A stretch of DNA of 64,000 bases from Desulfurobacterium sp. TC5-1 (GCF_000421485.1 NZ_ATXC01000001.1:682001-746000); one strand, 5' to 3'; positions 17,245 through 26,259 are shown, counted from the first letter of the stretch. The notes: generated by a model not told the origin, from the letters alone. Translations and numbers: made by a program.

Positions 17245-18657
17245 CTATAATGCGGATAGGATTCTCAATGCTCTCTTTATACCAATATGAAAATGGAAGT
17301 CCTCGTTTTCTATTCTGACGCCCAATCCAGCAATCGGATAACCACTTTCTTTATCAAAAATATTAAAGGTTCTTATTTCAATTCCATTGATGGTTCTTTT
17401 AAAAGGTCTAACATCTCCTTTCCTTAAAAACTGTTCAAGAGCCATCTGTAAAAAGTATTTCACTTCTCCTTCAATACCTATCTCTTTGTCTTTAATCTTC
17501 ATAAATAACTTATCCGATTGCTTTTTTAAAACAATAGTTTTCCCGTTTTCTTCCCCGACAATAACTTCCTTATCCCGAGCCTGAATGTATTTTTCCATGG
17601 CATAAAGACTTCCCCGCCTGAATTTCAAGGATGCAATAACTTTCCCGCCTTTTTCCACATCAAAAGCAGCTCCACGTCCGAACGTGTGAATGTTAAGCAA
17701 AAGACCGTTTTTTTCTAATTTTTCTCTTTTAAGGGAATAGTATCCGGCAATAAATGGACTTTCCAGTTCAAGATTTTCACCGTTTAAAAGCTTATCTACT
17801 ACATCCTTCGGTAGGGAAGAAAGTAGAGCTACCTTCAAAAGTTGTTTATTTCTGTACAAATTTCTCCTTAAAGAAGAAACTATTTCAAAAAGTGCTACTA
17901 AACCCACATCAAACTCATATATCTCTTCCTTTGTTACGATTTTTACCGTCTTGTTGTTTATTTCAACCTTTCCGCCGATTCCGACAAATACATTGTCTTT
18001 CGCATTGCCACAAACAATACCCAATAACTCCGCCGTTTGATCTTTAGAAAGGAAAATAGAACCTCCCGGACAGGTTATTTTAAGTCTGTCTTTTGTTACG
18101 GTAACACCAAATTCCCGGGACATATAAAATGTTTCACGATTTTCAACCTCTCCCCTTAAAAAAGTCTCAGCTGCAATTTCAATGGCCGCCTGCTTCTCAC
18201 ATAAAAGAACTTCTTTCCAAATAGTTCCGACTAAATCTCTAATATGGAGAATTAAATCATCTTTTTCCTTTTCAAATACCCACTCCACACCATCGGGATC
18301 CACAAATTTTACCTTTCTTATATGAGGTCTTACGGCTTTCATAAAGGTATATGTACCAAGATTGTTGAATGCAACCCCTGCATCCTTATCCCCGGCAAGA
18401 ACTCTCATGTATAGAACTTTTTTCTCCGTGTTTGTATAGAGTTTTGCCGCCGGATTCCCGGGAAAGGTTTCTTCAAGTTTTTCCCTGAATTCTTCATAGC
18501 AACTTCGGGCAAGTATCTTATGTAGTCTCGGCAGTTTAACGGTTCTATAAGGAATAAGACCGTTAAAAGGTTGCTTAAACTTAAAAGGCTTATTCGCCCT
18601 TACAAGAAGGCCGTTTTCCTTTACTTCAACAATTCCACCGGCTGCTCTCATTTCCAT
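17245..18657 (-). CDS. Hypothetical protein, last gene of the 21898-17245 operon
   Basis: A 470-residue soluble protein that I do not recognise. It has no signal peptide and no membrane span. The sequence is a series of short beta strands and turns (GLLVRANKPFKFKQPF, then VKFVDPDGVEWVFEKEKDDL) with helices in the middle (ALFEIVSSLRRNLYRNKQLL), suggesting two beta-rich domains around a helical part. The start has AGGAGGTGGAAA directly upstream and overlaps the end of the small HTH gene by 10 bases. Its place at the end of an operon with traF points to a transfer or element-maintenance role by context only. Confidence 0.6.
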   Translation of the reverse strand: MEMRAAGGIVEVKENGLLVRANKPFKFKQPFNGLIPYRTVKLPRLHKILARSCYEEFREKLEETFPGNPAAKLYTNTEKKVLYMRVLAGDKDAGVAFNNLGTYTFMKAVRPHIRKVKFVDPDGVEWVFEKEKDDLILHIRDLVGTIWKEVLLCEKQAAIEIAAETFLRGEVENRETFYMSREFGVTVTKDRLKITCPGGSIFLSKDQTAELLGIVCGNAKDNVFVGIGGKVEINNKTVKIVTKEEIYEFDVGLVALFEIVSSLRRNLYRNKQLLKVALLSSLPKDVVDKLLNGENLELESPFIAGYYSLKREKLEKNGLLLNIHTFGRGAAFDVEKGGKVIASLKFRRGSLYAMEKYIQARDKEVIVGEENGKTIVLKKQSDKLFMKIKDKEIGIEGEVKYFLQMALEQFLRKGDVRPFKRTINGIEIRTFNIFDKESGYPIAGLGVRIENEDFHFHIGIKRALRILSAL

Positions 18658-18866
18658 TTTCCACCTCCTAAAGCTCTGTTTACAAGTTCTACAACTCTTT
18701 TACTTTGTATTTCTAAAACAAAAGCATCAAGATCTTCTCTCCTGAAACGCCATCTTCCGCAAACTTTATAAGCTCTTATACTACCACTTGCAGCTAATTT
18801 TCTAACAGTCTTTGTTGATAGCTTCAAATATCTTGAGGCTTCTGACGTTGACATCCACCCATCCAT
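18648..18866 (-). CDS. Excisionase-type HTH DNA-binding protein
   Basis: A 72-residue protein of the HTH_17/excisionase family, related to the MerR winged helix. It reads WMSTSEASRYLKLSTKTVRKLAASG and then KVCGRWRFRREDLDAFV, which is the standard helix-turn-helix plus wing. Proteins of this type bend DNA as excisionases (Xis) for a tyrosine integrase, or act as small regulators. Its gene is in the same element 3.8 kb from the integrase but in the traF operon; if it is the Xis, excision would be co-expressed with transfer. The start overlaps the stop of the upstream peptidase gene as TGATG. Confidence 0.78.
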   Translation of the reverse strand: MDGWMSTSEASRYLKLSTKTVRKLAASGSIRAYKVCGRWRFRREDLDAFVLEIQSKRVVELVNRALGGGKWK

Positions 18867-19333
18867 CAGAAAACCCTCAAAACTTTTTTGGCTATATATT
18901 TGGGAACAAACCCGAAATACCTGCTGTCGTAGGATCTCGGATGCGTTCCCATTGCAAAAAAATACCCCGAAGGGACGGTGCCGTTGAAAACAAAATGTGA
19001 AACTTTTCTGCCCTCTCTATCCGTTTCAACCGCTTTACCTAAAAATTTACCGTTACAAAAATAATTTCCTCCTGTTACGGTAAGCCTTTCACCTTCGTCA
19101 CAGACATCTCTTTTCAGCAGCCAGTCTGTAAAAAGTCTGTAGTATCTATTTTCTTTAAAAACCGGAAACGCTACGTAATCACCTTTTTCCGGTCTGAAAG
19201 GTGTTTTTATCCAAACTTTACCATTTAATGACACGTCTTCCGAAACTATTAACCGAAAAGGCAGATATGAAAAGATAACAAACATCAACAGAATCCAGAA
19301 TCCCGTCCTGTAAAGATTATCCGTTTTTCCCAT
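18866..19333 (-). CDS. S26-type signal peptidase (TraF/TrhF-like)
   Basis: A 155-residue membrane protease of the signal peptidase I family, similar to the S26 enzymes coded in conjugation operons, where they may process the pilin. One N-terminal span is followed by a VSLNGKVWI segment that aligns with the catalytic Ser region (SLP or SMxP in relatives, here Ser-Leu-Asn), then GDYVAFPV, a Lys in LLKRDVCDEGE that would be the general base, and near the C-terminus GYFFAMGTHPRSYDSRYFGFVP, a good match to the GDN-S-DSR box. The usual Pro is absent and GDN reads GTH. It overlaps traF by 17 bases. Confidence 0.72.
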   Translation of the reverse strand: MGKTDNLYRTGFWILLMFVIFSYLPFRLIVSEDVSLNGKVWIKTPFRPEKGDYVAFPVFKENRYYRLFTDWLLKRDVCDEGERLTVTGGNYFCNGKFLGKAVETDREGRKVSHFVFNGTVPSGYFFAMGTHPRSYDSRYFGFVPKYIAKKVLRVF

Positions 19334-20093
19334 AATACTTCCCTTCCTGAAGGATTATGAGCGCTTTATAAATTGATTCTTCAAGCTGATCAAGACTGAC
19401 CAAACCCGCAGAAATCAAAACCCATTTATACTCGTTTTCGGAATCTTCATACACCAGCCACGTTGTTGGAGTAGTTTTCACCTGAAATCTTTCCGCCATC
19501 TGCGGATACTCATAGACATTTAATACCTTTATATAAATCCCGTATTTATCCTTCAGGAATCTCAGAATGTTGTTTTGTGCCCTGCAGTAGGAACATCCGG
19601 GCTTTTCAAAAACCGTAAGTGCTATCCTGTCGGCATTCTCTTTTATGGTGTTCTCAATCTTCCTCTTTTCTTCTTTAAGATATATCCTTCTTGCAACCGT
19701 CGAAGTCGGAGGCGTCTCGGAAACATCCGGATAAAGGTGCGCAACTTCCGAACTTACGTTCACAAATTTTTCGGCTTTACTTTTTATGTACTGAGTTAAC
19801 TTTAAATAAAGATATACATTGCGCAAGGTCGGTTTCATAACGGCAAATCCCCTGAGTTTTTCTTCTAATTTCCTGATCTGTTCTGCGGTCATATTGTCAA
19901 GCTTGTCAGGGTAAAGAACTACTTCAAATTCCTTTTCACTATAAGTTTTCTTTTTCTCCGTATCGCTTGTCTTATTTTCGGTATGCCAGTTGTAGTGAAA
20001 CCAGCCCTCACCTGGTTTTTGTTCAAAGAAACTCTTAGCATTAACCTTTCCTGATAAGATCATCAGGAGGATAAAAATCAATAAACGTCTCAT
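19317..20093 (-). CDS. traF: F-type conjugation protein TraF
   Basis: TraF is a periplasmic thioredoxin-fold protein needed for F-pilus assembly. This 258-residue version has a signal peptide, the family's opening motif KSFFEQKPGEGWFHYNW just after it, a long helical linker and a C-terminal thioredoxin domain with the motif EKPGCSYCRAQ. F-plasmid TraF itself lacks the CxxC pair, whereas many relatives keep it as here, so redox activity is plausible. The cis-Pro segment TTPTTWLV is present. Its start overlaps the preceding gene by 53 bases. Confidence 0.9.
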   Translation of the reverse strand: MRRLLIFILLMILSGKVNAKSFFEQKPGEGWFHYNWHTENKTSDTEKKKTYSEKEFEVVLYPDKLDNMTAEQIRKLEEKLRGFAVMKPTLRNVYLYLKLTQYIKSKAEKFVNVSSEVAHLYPDVSETPPTSTVARRIYLKEEKRKIENTIKENADRIALTVFEKPGCSYCRAQNNILRFLKDKYGIYIKVLNVYEYPQMAERFQVKTTPTTWLVYEDSENEYKWVLISAGLVSLDQLEESIYKALIILQEGKYYGKNG

Positions 20094-20775
20094 GGACTTT
20101 TCTCCCTCTCACTCTGATCCTTCTGATGACAAAAAAACCGAAAGCTATAACAATACAAGCAAGCTTTAACATCGGTACCGAAATGGCCGAAAGCGGCTCT
20201 GCTCCGAACTTTAAAAGAACCGGCTTAAACATTTCTTTAACCACAAAAAGAACCTTTAGCATAATCTTTGAAAGAGGTTCTGAAGTTTGCGGAGGATACC
20301 AGTTAATAACCTTTGGAAGATTGATTAAAAGCAGTTCTATCAAAAGTTCTTCCGCAATAAAAGTAAAGGTAAGCATAAAGAGGAAATTCAAATAAAACTT
20401 TTTAAATATCGCGTATAAAAGGCTTTCTGTTTCAAGAACGTATCTGTTTACTATGTAGTAACAAAATAGCAAAAATATGGAAAAAATGGTGGCCCTCGCC
20501 GTGAACAGGCTGAAGTGTAAAATAAAAACAAAGGAAAGTGTTGCAGCTGTAATTGCAATTTGAAAGAGAAATGCCTGTTTTACTGCAAAGTTTGAGATTG
20601 ATGTTTTTTCAGAAGTCAAAAACATCTCCCTGGAAGATCGGTTCTGCTCAAGTGCTCCTTCAAGAAGCAGAAATCTCAACCAGTCAAGAGAAGATAGAAA
20701 GCCTACAAGGTTTTTCAGGTCAAGCTTTCTTCCCTCAAGCTCATTCGTTATTCCATCCAGTATGCTGTCTTTCAC
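20041..20775 (-). CDS. Multi-span membrane protein, unknown
   Basis: A 244-residue integral membrane protein with about five predicted spans from residue 65 onward, including TLSFVFILHFSLF, TIFSIFLLFCYYIV, LNFLFMLTFTFIAEELLIELLLI and a late LKLACIVIAFGFFVI, followed by a basic tail. The first 60 residues are soluble and charged. I recognise no family. It overlaps traF and the gene upstream (GTGA), so it belongs to the same operon. Roles such as entry exclusion or a pore accessory would fit the setting but are not shown by the sequence. Confidence 0.6.
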   Translation of the reverse strand: MKDSILDGITNELEGRKLDLKNLVGFLSSLDWLRFLLLEGALEQNRSSREMFLTSEKTSISNFAVKQAFLFQIAITAATLSFVFILHFSLFTARATIFSIFLLFCYYIVNRYVLETESLLYAIFKKFYLNFLFMLTFTFIAEELLIELLLINLPKVINWYPPQTSEPLSKIMLKVLFVVKEMFKPVLLKFGAEPLSAISVPMLKLACIVIAFGFFVIRRIRVRGRKVHETFIDFYPPDDLIRKG

Positions 20776-21299
20776 TTCACACTCCCTACTTTAAAAAACA
20801 CTACGAAAGGTAAAGGATCGGTAATCTCTTTCATCATAAAAGTGATTTTTGACTCGGTAATAAAAAATCCTCTGTTCTGGTAGTAATAACGCTCTTTCAA
20901 AGCAACGGAAAGGGCCAGCATCGTATCACTATCTTCATAAGCATAGAAAGACTCACTCTCAAGACCGTTAACGGTAAAAACGGAAACTTCAAATCTTTCT
21001 CTCTCTTTCTTCAGGTAAAAAGGATGGGAACTGATAACAAATGATTTCTCAAAAAGTGCAAGAGCTACTTTTCTTTTTGCAGCTTCAAATTCCGGGAAGA
21101 AGAATTCCATCTTAAGTCGTTCTTCACCCTTTGCAAAGGTAAGGAAATACTTGTTCACACCTTTTGTAAGTATTATGAAGCCGTTCCCGAATCTTATCCT
21201 TCCTCTGCCGTTTTCCATGAGCATCAAAAGGTTATACGCCGCTTCGGATGAAAAAGAAGAAGTAATTTCACTGTACAGGGTTTCGGCATCCAAAATCAT
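20772..21299 (-). CDS. Hypothetical protein (second gene of traF operon)
   Basis: A 175-residue soluble protein with no signal peptide. The sequence starts with a helix (AETLYSEITSSFSSEAAYNLLMLMENG) and continues as beta strands (GRIRFGNGFIILTKGVNKYFLTF). A C-terminal pair of hydrophobic strands ends PLPFVVFFKV. It could be a small adaptor, but I do not recognise a family. It overlaps both neighbours by four bases (ATGA, GTGA), and so is surely translated with them. Confidence 0.6.
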   Translation of the reverse strand: MILDAETLYSEITSSFSSEAAYNLLMLMENGRGRIRFGNGFIILTKGVNKYFLTFAKGEERLKMEFFFPEFEAAKRKVALALFEKSFVISSHPFYLKKERERFEVSVFTVNGLESESFYAYEDSDTMLALSVALKERYYYQNRGFFITESKITFMMKEITDPLPFVVFFKVGSVK

Positions 21300-21898
21300 A
21301 TTCCGAACACACTCCTCATTCTGATTCTTCCCTCTTCGTCAAGGGGAGCTTTCAGCTCTCCGTATCCGAAAATTTTCCCGACTCTGATAGGTTTATCATT
21401 AACCGTTCCGGCATAATAGGAATCCGTTGAAAGTGCCGCCCTTACTCTCTTTACGCAATCTTCAGGAATCGGTTCCTGATTTATCCTTACATTTCCGTCT
21501 TTTGTCCTTTCAAGCAAAAAAAGATCGGCAACGGTTGTGACTTTAGGCAATTCTGCAAAAAAAACCATAAACTCCAGAAGATGATACTTGCGAAAAAGGA
21601 ACTTCGTTGACATGTTCTGCTTTGTATCTGTTACAAGCATTCCGGCAATGTACCCATTTCTGGGATTTTCATTAATAAACATCCTGACTCTGACATTTCC
21701 CCTGTACTCGGCAGGTTTTATATCCAGATTGTCTTCACCCGCTTTTAAGGCCTTGAAGCAAAAAGAAAAGAAACTCGTTCGTAAACCTATCGGTATTTCT
21801 ACTTCACCGACAAAAGGCGAATAATCCTTCCTGCCTCTTATTCCTTTTATGTCAATCTTTCCGTTTCTAAATTCAATTTCACCGCCTATAACTTCCAC
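21296..21898 (-). CDS. Hypothetical protein, first gene of traF operon
   Basis: A 200-residue beta-rich soluble protein without signal or spans. It opens with two strands (EVIGGEIEFRNGKIDIKGI) much as the 470-residue product of 17245-18657 opens (MRAAGGIVEVKENGLLVRA), and both sit behind the same GGAGGTGGAAA ribosome site, so a distant relationship is conceivable but weak. The GTG start is fixed by that ribosome site. It lies directly downstream of a strong promoter carrying the element-wide site. Function unknown. Confidence 0.6.
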   Translation of the reverse strand: MEVIGGEIEFRNGKIDIKGIRGRKDYSPFVGEVEIPIGLRTSFFSFCFKALKAGEDNLDIKPAEYRGNVRVRMFINENPRNGYIAGMLVTDTKQNMSTKFLFRKYHLLEFMVFFAELPKVTTVADLFLLERTKDGNVRINQEPIPEDCVKRVRAALSTDSYYAGTVNDKPIRVGKIFGYGELKAPLDEEGRIRMRSVFGI

Positions 21899-21916
21899 TT
21901 TCCACCTCCACGTGTA

Positions 21917-21945
21917 AATATATCTTATATATTCTATTTTGTCAA
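21917..21945 (-). promoter_or_regulatory. Promoter of the 21898-17245 operon with element-wide site
   Basis: On the minus strand TTGACA (21945-21940), 17 bases, TATATT (21922-21917). The -35 and spacer read TTGACAAAATAGAATATA. The TAG inside this motif is the stop codon of the upstream traN gene, so promoter and coding end share bases. The ribosome site of the 200-residue gene follows within 20 bases. Confidence 0.85.
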
Positions 21946-23334
21946 TGTAGCATTATAGAATGCTTTAAACCCTTCCTTAACCTTCTCCTGCATATCCTCG
22001 TAGAGTTCCGATAAATCCATTTTTCCGAAATCAAGCTTTTGAAACTCATCAACTGTAAATCCCCGGCATACCGGGCTTTCCGGCGTTCCCCAGGAAAGAC
22101 CTATCTGTGGCCTTCCCTGTTCCTGAACTATACGGGCAAGCTTTGAGGTAAAACAGCAGTATGTCCTTTTCTCCTGAAGGCATGCTATAAAGTGACCGAA
22201 AGCTTCTAATTTAGAAGCACAGTATTCGCCCACATAATGACATTTCCCGTCATGCTTCAGTACTGCAAGGGTTTTCTCGGTATCTTTACACGGAAGAACT
22301 CCAAACCACATGTCAGAATCAAGGCAACAGTTTGAAAATCCAGTTTGAGTACCCGGCGGACGGCATCGATAGTCTTTGCCGTTGAAGATGTAAACGAAAC
22401 CGGTGCATATTCCGGAAGAGTCAACTGTTCCGTCGTCCTGTTTATCGTTAATACCTTCCGGTGTATCTTCCGAAACTGCAGCAGAGGAAGAATACTGAAA
22501 GCAGGCTACATCAGAACAATAGTATTTTCCGTCAACAGGCCAGCAGGGATAGTCCCCGAGAGGACATGAAAAGGAAGACGAAGCTATACATCTACCGTCC
22601 TGATATATAAACCCGGACGGACAGGAATAACAGTTGCTTGAACATGCATCGGCAGTGCCGTAAGATACACCGTTAATGGAACATCTGTAATCATAGTCTA
22701 TGCAGATTCCGAAAATAATTCTTCTTGCACAGTATCTCTGGCAATATCCTGTAACCGGTGGCACAACACACTTTTGAAGCTGCGAATCGTAAGTTGATCC
22801 CGCCGGGCATACAGGATTGCATTCCGTCTTATCTATCGGACATAATGAACCGTTATCCGTTGATATACACTTCTGCATTTCATCGGGATCGTCATAAATA
22901 TCATTTCCGTTCATATCCTTATAGCAGTAGTTTTCTCCGTCTTCGGGATAGGTATAGGTGCTGTCAGCTTCCGCCGTTTCAGAACTTTCCTCTATAGAGC
23001 ATTGAAGAAGTAAAGGGGCTTTTGTATCAAGGGGAATAGGTGTTCCGGAACATTCTGCATATCCTGAATATATCGTACACATAGTTCCCGTAAGAGGACT
23101 GTAAAGCCCGGTATCGCAAAACACGTAATCCGTTCTTATCCCAAGCTTTGAAACTATGTCCGGTGCAGCTTCACAACTTACAAGCTGACAATCCTGCGGA
23201 ACATTGCTATTGTAATCACTGATTGTATAGCTATTATCACTAAGGCCATACTCCACACCGTTTTCAATGTACGTATTTGTTAGAGCATAGGCCCTAACTG
23301 AAAACATTAACAGCAAACAGATAACCTTCCTCAT
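21934..23334 (-). CDS. traN: Mating-pair stabilisation protein TraN, C-terminal part as a separate gene
   Basis: TraN is an outer-membrane adhesin of F-type systems that stabilises mating pairs. This 466-residue Cys-rich protein has its own signal peptide and carries the C-terminal TraN hallmark: CLQEKRTYCCF, then SKLARIVQEQGRPQIGLSWG and CRGFTVDEFQKLDF. The middle has repeated Cys-rich PAGSTYD/PSGFIYQDGRC units like those in large TraN proteins. The first half of a usual TraN is instead in the preceding gene, which overlaps by ATGA. So the adhesin seems to be made as two secreted, co-translated subunits. Confidence 0.85.
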   Translation of the reverse strand: MRKVICLLLMFSVRAYALTNTYIENGVEYGLSDNSYTISDYNSNVPQDCQLVSCEAAPDIVSKLGIRTDYVFCDTGLYSPLTGTMCTIYSGYAECSGTPIPLDTKAPLLLQCSIEESSETAEADSTYTYPEDGENYCYKDMNGNDIYDDPDEMQKCISTDNGSLCPIDKTECNPVCPAGSTYDSQLQKCVVPPVTGYCQRYCARRIIFGICIDYDYRCSINGVSYGTADACSSNCYSCPSGFIYQDGRCIASSSFSCPLGDYPCWPVDGKYYCSDVACFQYSSSAAVSEDTPEGINDKQDDGTVDSSGICTGFVYIFNGKDYRCRPPGTQTGFSNCCLDSDMWFGVLPCKDTEKTLAVLKHDGKCHYVGEYCASKLEAFGHFIACLQEKRTYCCFTSKLARIVQEQGRPQIGLSWGTPESPVCRGFTVDEFQKLDFGKMDLSELYEDMQEKVKEGFKAFYNATLTK

Positions 23335-25199
23335 GGCGCCTCTTTTGAACAGATTACATCTTTACGTGCTGCATCAAGAGCCTGTATGGTTATGAGCGTG
23401 TCAAGATCCGGAGACAGGTTACACGTACAGTTTTCAACAACCGTCTCTCCCGGCTTAACGGGACATCTTCCGTCAGCACACAGTCTTATTTCCGTTACTT
23501 CATTTTCCTTTACCGTATCGGATGTTCCCTGCGCTTCCTCCTGAACGGTCTTAACCTTGCAGTATTGATTACACGTCTCATTTCCCATTTCGGACGTGAA
23601 ATTTCCCCAGCCTGCCGTTAGTACACCTGTTCCATTGTCATAAGTCATACTGTCAAGAAACGAAGTATCTATAGAAGTTCCTGAACTATCTGAAGGACAC
23701 GTGTAAACCCTGTGAATATTCCACCAGGGAGCATCTATATCAAGTCTTTCACCGGTATCTGACAATCCCGTTATTTCTGTTCCAACTGCACAAAGTTTCC
23801 AGCTTTCGTTTGATAGATCTATTGTCCGACAGGATGCAGGAACAGAAATTGAATACTCAATCGTATTATTAACAGTTTTAAAACAGTTTTCGTTATTCCA
23901 ATCACAGTAAGTTTCATCTTTCAGTGTGCAATTTGCAGGTGGATGGCACGTATTTGAAACCGTGTACGTAAGCTCATCTGTCTGATAATTCATGCTTTTC
24001 CAGACTTCAAGATGGCCGCTCCAGACACCTGTTTTTCCATCATCCTGACAGTAAAACCTGAAACTGAAACTTCCTGTCTCATCCTTAAAATTCTCATTCG
24101 TATATACGATTGTCCCCCAGACCCAGTTGTTCGACCAAATCTCATCTCGGTTAACAAATCTTCCTAAAAGAACACCGTCTTTATAAGCTTCTATAAACTT
24201 ATAATTATTTCTGTACCAATCATAATCATCCCTTACCAGTACCGCATAAAGGTTTTGATACCCCTTCAACTCAACCACACCAAGATTGAACGTGGCAGGC
24301 CCATCTCTTTCCGTTGTATATGTTGGACTTTTTCCCAGGAAACAGTAAAGCATCCCTCCTATATCTTTTGTAATCCCGGAAGGACACGTGTCGGTCTTTG
24401 TTACAACTTTTTTAGACACATTCACGCTTATATCACACCTGTACTCATCGGGAACGGAACTTTCGGCCGGCCGTGCAACTTTTTCCCATAGATCCGTTCC
24501 ACTTTCTTCGACGGTTCTGTTCCCGGATCGAATATCCTCCGCAGCCTCATCAAGTCCTGAAGGATCAGAATAATAAGACTTCAGCTCATCTACATTACCT
24601 TCACATACTGGATTAGCCGCTCTGTAATATATTGTCGCATTTGCAGAATCTATCGTTCCGTTTGACACCTCTATTCCGGCCTTTGAGTAAGTTCCTGCAA
24701 AAAATCCTCCAGCTGTTTGCAGAATTGAATCAAGGGAAATCCCGCAGGATGACTGTATGCAGTAACATCCTCTCTTATATTCTTCAGCACTGCCTACAAC
24801 AAAAGTTCCATTCACAAACGAAACGGGATAAAAGGAACAGGAATCAACGGGAAAAGCCCCCGCACACTTGATAAAACCGTCATCGCAAATTGCGGAAACG
24901 CCTCTAAATACCTGTACTTTATCGTATGAACCGTCAAAATTCGTATCCACATAAACATAAATCTCTTTATTACCGGAAACCTCTTTCAGCTTTACTTTCA
25001 AGAAATCAACCACAGGACAGGAAACGGTAGCGTTTACCCTGCCGGTAAGAGAAGATATTCCGTCCTTCGACGTTACAGAACGATAAGTGGAATTGCTTTT
25101 TATCTCTGAAAGCTTTGACGACGGAAGCTGAAAATTAAAATCAGCTCCGTAGGCTACTTTCAAAAACAACAGAGCAACTGTCAAATACCTATAACGCAC
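23331..25199 (-). CDS. TraN-like Cys-rich secreted protein, N-terminal part
   Basis: A 622-residue exported protein (signal peptide ending VAYGA) rich in Cys and in N-x-S/T. The C-terminal third resembles the first half of long TraN proteins: a CxVGTEITGL segment, WxxxRVYTCPS, then ENCTCNLSPDLDTLITIQALDAARKDVIC (in pieces), a region that in TraN precedes the adhesive and C-terminal domains. The N-terminal 200 residues are specific to this protein, with a VDTNFDGSYDK loop that looks like a calcium-type Asp loop. It follows traU with an 11-base overlap and overlaps the second traN gene. Split-subunit assignment is inference. Confidence 0.65.
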   Translation of the reverse strand: MRYRYLTVALLFLKVAYGADFNFQLPSSKLSEIKSNSTYRSVTSKDGISSLTGRVNATVSCPVVDFLKVKLKEVSGNKEIYVYVDTNFDGSYDKVQVFRGVSAICDDGFIKCAGAFPVDSCSFYPVSFVNGTFVVGSAEEYKRGCYCIQSSCGISLDSILQTAGGFFAGTYSKAGIEVSNGTIDSANATIYYRAANPVCEGNVDELKSYYSDPSGLDEAAEDIRSGNRTVEESGTDLWEKVARPAESSVPDEYRCDISVNVSKKVVTKTDTCPSGITKDIGGMLYCFLGKSPTYTTERDGPATFNLGVVELKGYQNLYAVLVRDDYDWYRNNYKFIEAYKDGVLLGRFVNRDEIWSNNWVWGTIVYTNENFKDETGSFSFRFYCQDDGKTGVWSGHLEVWKSMNYQTDELTYTVSNTCHPPANCTLKDETYCDWNNENCFKTVNNTIEYSISVPASCRTIDLSNESWKLCAVGTEITGLSDTGERLDIDAPWWNIHRVYTCPSDSSGTSIDTSFLDSMTYDNGTGVLTAGWGNFTSEMGNETCNQYCKVKTVQEEAQGTSDTVKENEVTEIRLCADGRCPVKPGETVVENCTCNLSPDLDTLITIQALDAARKDVICSKEAP

Positions 25200-26211
25200 A
25201 GCAATCCCTCTTCTGATAGATTTGAAAGACTATAAAACCTTCTTTTTCAGGAAACGGAAGATTAATAAGTTTTCCCCACACAAGATCTGTCATCCCGAGA
25301 GGAAACCTATGGGGGAATACTCCTGGAAATATCGGATATTGAGAATAGTTTGATTTCTCCCAGATAGGAGCCGGAAGAGCGGCGCATCTTCCCTCTACCA
25401 TGTGAAGTCCAGTTGTATCCCAGAGCATTCCCTGACGGGTCAGCTTGAATATCATTTTTGCAGAGTCAAGAGAAGCCGCCCTTATAAAACTTGTCGTATC
25501 TACAAACCCGGAAAGCGGGAATATTGAAGCTCCCCCGCTACACCAGTAAAGAACATCTATATCAATCCCTGCGGTCGTAGCAGCACCGTCAGCCATGCAG
25601 GCCATCTGTGCAATTGGATTTGCAAACAGAAGACTTTCCGGTGACATGTAAGCAGCAAGCTGCTCATTGTGCCAGGTGGGATCAAATTCTGAAATCCATC
25701 CAATATCCATCCCTGACGCCGAAGGTGAAAAAGTGCACGACAGGTCTGTGAATATCGAAAGCAGCTTTAAAACGTTAAAGCTTACATAGTGAACTTCAAA
25801 AAACGAAACGCCGCCAAAGCTGTCTTCACTTCCATCAGTTCCCATATTCCCTTTAAGCGGTATTGAAAGTCCGAACGTAGGAAAACATCCCGGTATTTTC
25901 ACTGTCTCAATGGTAGCAAGTGGTGAATAATAGCCTATAATGATGCCCATTGTGGGAACGGGAACACCAGCAATATTTCTTATGCAAAAGCAAAGCGGTG
26001 ACAACGGTGGATAATCTGTTCTCATATCAGCCTGAAGTGCCGTTCCTCCGGCAATTGTCACATAACCTATACGAACCGGAAGCATATTTGAAATTGTTGA
26101 AAACTCAACACTCATTATCTGTCCTGCAGAATCCACAGGACAGAACCCTGACATGGAATACCCGGTAAACGGAAAGAGAAGCATAACCAGAAAAATCAAG
26201 AACCTTTTCAC
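25189..26211 (-). CDS. traU: F-type conjugation protein TraU
   Basis: TraU is a periplasmic protein needed for DNA transfer and pilus function. The 340-residue product has a signal peptide and is well conserved: CPVDSAGQI and CFCIRN near the N-terminus, a VPTMGIIIGYYSPLATIET segment that matches the GxPVGFWEP-type motif, EFDPTWHNEQLAAYMSPE, LLFANPIAQMACMADGAAT, and YWCSGG. It has many Cys and depends on periplasmic disulphide chemistry, which fits the DsbC-like and TraF genes of this element. It heads a traU-traN-traN unit. Confidence 0.92.
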   Translation of the reverse strand: MKRFLIFLVMLLFPFTGYSMSGFCPVDSAGQIMSVEFSTISNMLPVRIGYVTIAGGTALQADMRTDYPPLSPLCFCIRNIAGVPVPTMGIIIGYYSPLATIETVKIPGCFPTFGLSIPLKGNMGTDGSEDSFGGVSFFEVHYVSFNVLKLLSIFTDLSCTFSPSASGMDIGWISEFDPTWHNEQLAAYMSPESLLFANPIAQMACMADGAATTAGIDIDVLYWCSGGASIFPLSGFVDTTSFIRAASLDSAKMIFKLTRQGMLWDTTGLHMVEGRCAALPAPIWEKSNYSQYPIFPGVFPHRFPLGMTDLVWGKLINLPFPEKEGFIVFQIYQKRDCCAL

Positions 26212-26241
26212 AACTTCCCTCTATAAAGCTTTTATGGTTAT

Positions 26242-26259
26242 TATATTCCATTTAGGACA
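26242..26259 (-). promoter_or_regulatory. Degenerate copy of the element-wide site upstream of traU
   Basis: Minus-strand TGTCCTAAATGGAATATA differs from the consensus at about four positions and lies 30 bases before the traU start. The -35 and -10 matches are weak (TGTCCT, CATAAA), so activity may depend on an activator. Confidence 0.45.
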
